A DNA stretch of 64,000 nt from JADHLJ01 sp038146985 (lineage in GTDB: Bacteria > Pseudomonadota > Alphaproteobacteria > Thalassobaculales > Thalassobaculaceae). Below, one piece after another: positions 61,036-64,000 of this stretch. The stretch is from positions 1-64,000 of the forward strand of contig JAYQSQ010000016.1 in the NCBI GenBank assembly GCA_038146985.1. The letters run 5' to 3'. A program made the position numbers and the translations under genes. Position 1 is the stretch's first letter. Each line of letters starts with the position of its first letter. Under the pieces are notes generated by a model. That model was not told the DNA's origin. It saw nothing but the letters and a program-made list of their open reading frames with translations, and did no database searches.

Positions 61036-61428
61036 GTGTATCATCAGACGACGAACTCCATCACGGTGACGGTGACTCCGGTCTATCTGGAGGACCAGTC
61101 GTCCCCGAGCGAGGCGCATTACGTCTGGGCCTACCAGGTTAAGATCGAAAACAACGGAACCCGCACGGTGCAACTGCGCACCCGGGTCTGGTCGATCACG
61201 GATGCAAGTGGGCACACGCAAGAGGTCCGCGGTCCGGGTGTCGTCGGCGAACAGCCGGTGTTGCGGCCGGGCGAGAGTTTCGAGTATACGAGCGGCACAT
61301 CGCTGAAGACACCGTCCGGCATGATGGTGGGTTCCTACGGGATGGAAAGCGAGGAGGGGACGCGGTTCGATGTTCCGGTTCCGGCCTTCTCGCTGGACAG
61401 CCCGCATCAATCCGTGCGGCTGAACTGA
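61036..61428 (+). CDS. apaG: ApaG family protein
   Basis: The 130-residue product matches ApaG, a small immunoglobulin-like protein (relative of the F-box-associated ApaG domain) of uncertain role, linked to metal tolerance and diadenosine tetraphosphate metabolism. Typical stretches are YVWAYQVKIENNGTRTVQLRTRVWSITDASGHTQEVRGPGVVGEQP, YTSGTSLKTPSGMMVGSYGM and FDVPVPAFSLDSP. Translation starts at GTG 61036, preceded by GGGGAG. The folE gene follows in the same direction after a 129-base leader. Confidence 0.96.
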   Translation: MYHQTTNSITVTVTPVYLEDQSSPSEAHYVWAYQVKIENNGTRTVQLRTRVWSITDASGHTQEVRGPGVVGEQPVLRPGESFEYTSGTSLKTPSGMMVGSYGMESEEGTRFDVPVPAFSLDSPHQSVRLN

Positions 61429-61464
61429 ACCGGCGGGGAACCGTCACTGCGAACCACAGAATGC

Positions 61465-61515
61465 CAGCTCCCGAGGCGTGAGTAGGTCAGGATTTGCCTA
61501 AGGCGCACGGGGCTG
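61465..61515 (+). promoter_or_regulatory. Candidate THF-II-type (folE motif) riboswitch
   Basis: The folE leader can form an outer 7 bp helix (CAGCTCC at 61465-61471 with GGGGCTG at 61509-61515), an inner GTG/CAC pairing, and a UAGG/CCUA stem closing a ten-base loop, with asymmetric purine-rich internal loops (AG / AGGCG). A tetrahydrofolate-sensing RNA class (THF-II) is known upstream of folE in Alphaproteobacteria, so location and architecture fit. I cannot check the conserved positions, so this stays a candidate. Confidence 0.4.
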
Positions 61516-61557
61516 CGAAGATGATGAAGCGTCCGAATTCGTGAAGAGGAACACATA

Positions 61558-62196
61558 ATGGCGCCAGATGATCACGGGTCTGCCGAGAATGCGGCACGGG
61601 CGGCGAGCGACGCGTTGACCGCCGCCAGACCGAGCCGGGACGAAGCGGAACTGGCGGTCCGCACCCTGATCCGCTGGATCGGCGACAATCCGGACCGCGA
61701 AGGCCTCGTCGATACGCCCAAACGCGTCGTCAAGGCCTATGAGGAGCTGTTCGCGGGCTATTGGGAGGATCCGGTATCGATCCTGGAGCGGACCTTCGAG
61801 GAGACCGAGCAGTACGAGGAGATGGTCCTGCTGCGCGATATTCGCCTGGAGTCCTTCTGCGAGCACCACATCCTGCCGATCATCGGCAAGGCCCATATCG
61901 CCTATGTACCCGACGACCGGGTCGTCGGCGTCAGCAAGCTGGCCCGGGTGCTGGAGGTCTACGGCAAGCGGATGCAGATCCAGGAGAAACTTACCTCTCA
62001 GGTCGCAAACACGATCAACGAGGTCCTGCGGCCCAAGGGCGTCGCGGTGGTGATCGAAGCGGCGCACGAGTGCATGACCACCCGCGGGGTTCACAAGCCG
62101 GGCGTCACAATGATCACCAAGACGCTGCTGGGCTGTTTCAAGGATGACCGCGAGACGCGGCGGGATTTCATGAACATGATCGGCAATCCGGCCTGA
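61558..62196 (+). CDS. folE: GTP cyclohydrolase I
   Basis: FolE converts GTP to 7,8-dihydroneopterin triphosphate, the first step of folate synthesis. The 212-residue product shows DNPDREGLVDTPKRV, LESFCEHHILPIIGKAHIAYVP (zinc Cys and His), GVSKLARVLEVYGKRMQIQEKLT, and ECMTTRGVHKPG with the third zinc Cys. The start has AGAGGA eight bases upstream. It lies downstream of apaG with a structured leader that could sense folate. Confidence 0.98.
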   Translation: MAPDDHGSAENAARAASDALTAARPSRDEAELAVRTLIRWIGDNPDREGLVDTPKRVVKAYEELFAGYWEDPVSILERTFEETEQYEEMVLLRDIRLESFCEHHILPIIGKAHIAYVPDDRVVGVSKLARVLEVYGKRMQIQEKLTSQVANTINEVLRPKGVAVVIEAAHECMTTRGVHKPGVTMITKTLLGCFKDDRETRRDFMNMIGNPA

Positions 62197-62304
62197 AGCC
62201 GAGGGTCTGCGCGGCCGGATTCGCCCTGCCGCCACCCTGGCTGGACTTGATTGACGTTTTCCCCAATGATCGAACGATCTTGAACGGCGCGGATCGGAAT
62301 CCTC

Positions 62305-63756
62305 TTGGTCGCGATCGGTCCAGTCCTGTTTATCATTGGCTTGTTGATGTCGCTGCTGGCGATCGCCATGGGACTTCCCGCGATCGCCGATCTCGCTACC
62401 GGTAATCCGGATTGGCAGGTCTTCGCCGGTTCGGCGGCGGTGTCGCTGTTCGTCGGCGTCGGGCTGATGCTGACGACCCGAACCGGGATGCACACCCATC
62501 TCAACCTGCGCCAGGCTTTCCTGCTGACCACGATGAGTTGGCTATCGGTGGCGGTTGTAGGCGCGCTGCCTTTCGCTTTCTGCGAGCTCGACCTCAGCAT
62601 TTCCGACGCGTTCTTCGAATCCATGTCGGGGATCACCACGACCGGATCGACGGTAATCGTCGGACTGGATTTCGCGCCGCCGGGAATTCTCTTGTGGCGC
62701 GCGCTTCTGCAATGGCTCGGCGGGATCGGCATCATCGTCATGGCCTTGGCGATGCTGCCGATGCTGAGCGTCGGCGGTATGCAGCTGTTTCAGACCGAAG
62801 CCGGCGACACCCCCGACAAGGTCCTCCCTAGGGCGGCCCAGCTGGCCGGTGGAATCTTCGTGATCTACCTGCTTCTCACCGGGATCTGCGCGATCGCGCT
62901 ATGGCTGTCCGGCCTGCCGGGATTCGATGCGGTCACCCACGCGATGACCACGATCGCCACCGGCGGCTATTCCACGAAGGATGCATCGGTCGGTCATTTC
63001 CGCAACCCGATGGCGGAATGGATCATCGTTTCCGGCATGATCGTCGGCTCGCTGCCCTTCGTCTATTACCTGCGGGTGGTGCGCGGCGACCTGCGGCCGA
63101 TCATCAGGGACAGCCAGATAAGATGGTTCCTGACCGTGGTGGTTCTCTCTGTCGCCAGTATTACGGCGTGGATCTGGCTGGAGCGTGGGTTCGAGCCGGC
63201 GGACGCGATCCGCTATGGCGCCTTCAATGTGATTTCGGTGCTGACCGGGACCGGCTACGCGACCTCGAATTTCGCGCTCTGGGGTGGTTTCCCGACGATG
63301 CTGCTGCTGTGCCTGATGTTCGTCGGCGGCTGTGCCGGCTCGACGACCTGCGGCATCAAGATCTTCCGCTTCCAGGTCCTCTACGCCACCGCCCAGGCCC
63401 AGCTGCGCCGCCTGCTCCTGCCGCACGGGGTGTTCGTTCCGCATTACAACAAGGTGCCGATACCGGATACCGTCTCGGACGCGGTCATGGGCTTCTTCTT
63501 CCTGTACATCATCTCGTTCGGTGTCCTGGCGGCGGCATTGGCCGCGCTCGGGCTGGATTTCACGACGGCGATTTCCGGCGCCGCCACGGCGATCAGCAAT
63601 GTGGGACCGGGGCTCGGCGACATAATCGGGCCGGCGGGCAGTTTCAAGGAGCTGCCGGAAGCCTCGAAATGGCTGTTGTCGCTAGGGATGTTGCTCGGCC
63701 GGTTGGAGTTGTTTACCGTGCTGATTCTGTTTGCGCCGTCGTTTTGGACCCGTTGA
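62305..63756 (+). CDS. trkH: TrkH-family potassium uptake protein
   Basis: This is the membrane subunit of a Trk-type K+ channel/transporter. The 483-residue product has about 10-12 hydrophobic segments and four selectivity-filter-like loops: GITTTGSTV, MTTIATGGYST, VLTGTGYATSN and ISNVGPGLG. LQWLGGIGIIVMALAMLP is also typical. No ATG precedes the first helix, so translation probably starts at TTG 62305 (LVAIGPVLFIIGLL); the next ATG would cut the first membrane segment. A TrkA partner is not in the window. Confidence 0.93.
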   Translation: MVAIGPVLFIIGLLMSLLAIAMGLPAIADLATGNPDWQVFAGSAAVSLFVGVGLMLTTRTGMHTHLNLRQAFLLTTMSWLSVAVVGALPFAFCELDLSISDAFFESMSGITTTGSTVIVGLDFAPPGILLWRALLQWLGGIGIIVMALAMLPMLSVGGMQLFQTEAGDTPDKVLPRAAQLAGGIFVIYLLLTGICAIALWLSGLPGFDAVTHAMTTIATGGYSTKDASVGHFRNPMAEWIIVSGMIVGSLPFVYYLRVVRGDLRPIIRDSQIRWFLTVVVLSVASITAWIWLERGFEPADAIRYGAFNVISVLTGTGYATSNFALWGGFPTMLLLCLMFVGGCAGSTTCGIKIFRFQVLYATAQAQLRRLLLPHGVFVPHYNKVPIPDTVSDAVMGFFFLYIISFGVLAAALAALGLDFTTAISGAATAISNVGPGLGDIIGPAGSFKELPEASKWLLSLGMLLGRLELFTVLILFAPSFWTR

Positions 63757-63789
63757 CCCGCCTTTGACTGTTTCTGGAGACCTTCCCCG

Positions 63790-64000
63790 ATGACCGACGC
63801 CTTAACCCAGTCGATCGAGTGGCTCGACCGTCTGGTCGCTTTCGACACGACGTCCCGGAACAGCAATCTGGAACTGATCGACGACGTCCAGACCTATTTG
63901 CAGGGTTTGGGGATTCCGACGCGGCTGACCCGGAACGAGGAGGGCAGCAAGGCCAATCTCTGGGCCACCATCGGCCCCGAGGACCGGGGCGGCGTGGTGC
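63790..64000 (+). CDS. Acetylornithine deacetylase-like M20 peptidase (partial, cut by window edge)
   Basis: Only the first 70 codons are present. The start MTDALTQSIEWLDRLVAFDTTSRNSNLELIDDVQTYLQGLG matches the N-terminus of ArgE/DapE-type M20 amidohydrolases, where VAFDTTSRNSN is characteristic of acetylornithine deacetylase. The metal-binding residues lie beyond the window. The gene starts 33 bp after trkH, on the same strand. Confidence 0.85.
   Translation, partial: MTDALTQSIEWLDRLVAFDTTSRNSNLELIDDVQTYLQGLGIPTRLTRNEEGSKANLWATIGPEDRGGVV

Overview
The window looks like a chromosomal segment of a high-GC alphaproteobacterium, most likely a Rhodospirillales-type environmental or marine lineage. 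The evidence is strong GC bias at third codon positions, TctABC-type uptake, a MoxR/DUF58/DUF4159 block divergent from DUF1285/Nudix/CCA genes, SpeH-type SAM decarboxylase with SpeE, and DUF1289 and ApaG genes. The exact genus cannot be read from the sequence.

Layout. Positions 1-2.5 kb hold a tripartite tricarboxylate transporter (tctC-tctB-tctA; tctA runs off the left edge). 2.8-7.7 kb holds formate-tetrahydrofolate ligase (fhs) with a clear terminator and a structured leader, a GNAT acetyltransferase, a gamma-glutamyltransferase-like hydrolase and a small exported protein. 7.9-14.9 kb holds a MATE transporter, a THI5-like binding protein coupled to a phosphodiesterase, and a JmjC-type cupin next to a TPR/GT41 (SPINDLY/OGT-like) protein. 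15-19.1 kb holds hemF, a FAH-fold hydratase, a CCA-adding-type enzyme, a Nudix hydrolase and DUF1285. 19.2-26 kb holds the MoxR operon. 26-32.5 kb holds a LysR/pirin pair, a formyl-CoA transferase-like enzyme, a PhyH-type dioxygenase, a zinc alcohol dehydrogenase and an exported protein.

The most unusual part is 32.5-47.5 kb, a multiheme redox locus. A cytoplasmic protein fuses a pyridine-nucleotide/FAD oxidoreductase, two cyclic-nucleotide-binding domains and a four-cluster ferredoxin domain. A di-heme-b-like membrane protein follows, then an FHA-domain protein fused through one membrane helix to a periplasmic decaheme cytochrome, a small exported protein, a double GlcG/HbpS-type protein, a probable outer-membrane barrel, and a large multiheme cytochrome with LVIVD repeats. 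A pentaheme cytochrome and a small TPR protein lie on the opposite strand. Read together, the parts could carry electrons from NAD(P)H across both membranes under nucleotide and phosphopeptide control; this is inference. The barrel and the LVIVD cytochrome genes are broken by many indels, and the following metallophosphatase has two in-frame stops. Preserved heme motifs across the broken frames suggest sequence error or very recent decay.

48.9-56 kb holds an M23 peptidase, dTDP-rhamnose genes (rfbC, rfbB, rfbD, no rfbA) and three GT2 glycosyltransferases, so a rhamnose-containing surface glycan. 56-58.7 kb holds spermidine synthesis (speH-speE), a DUF1289 protein and a DJ-1/PfpI-like protein lacking the usual cysteine. 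59-64 kb holds a short tRNA-Gly, a repeat-only RTX protein, apaG, folE with a riboswitch-like leader, trkH and the start of an M20 peptidase.
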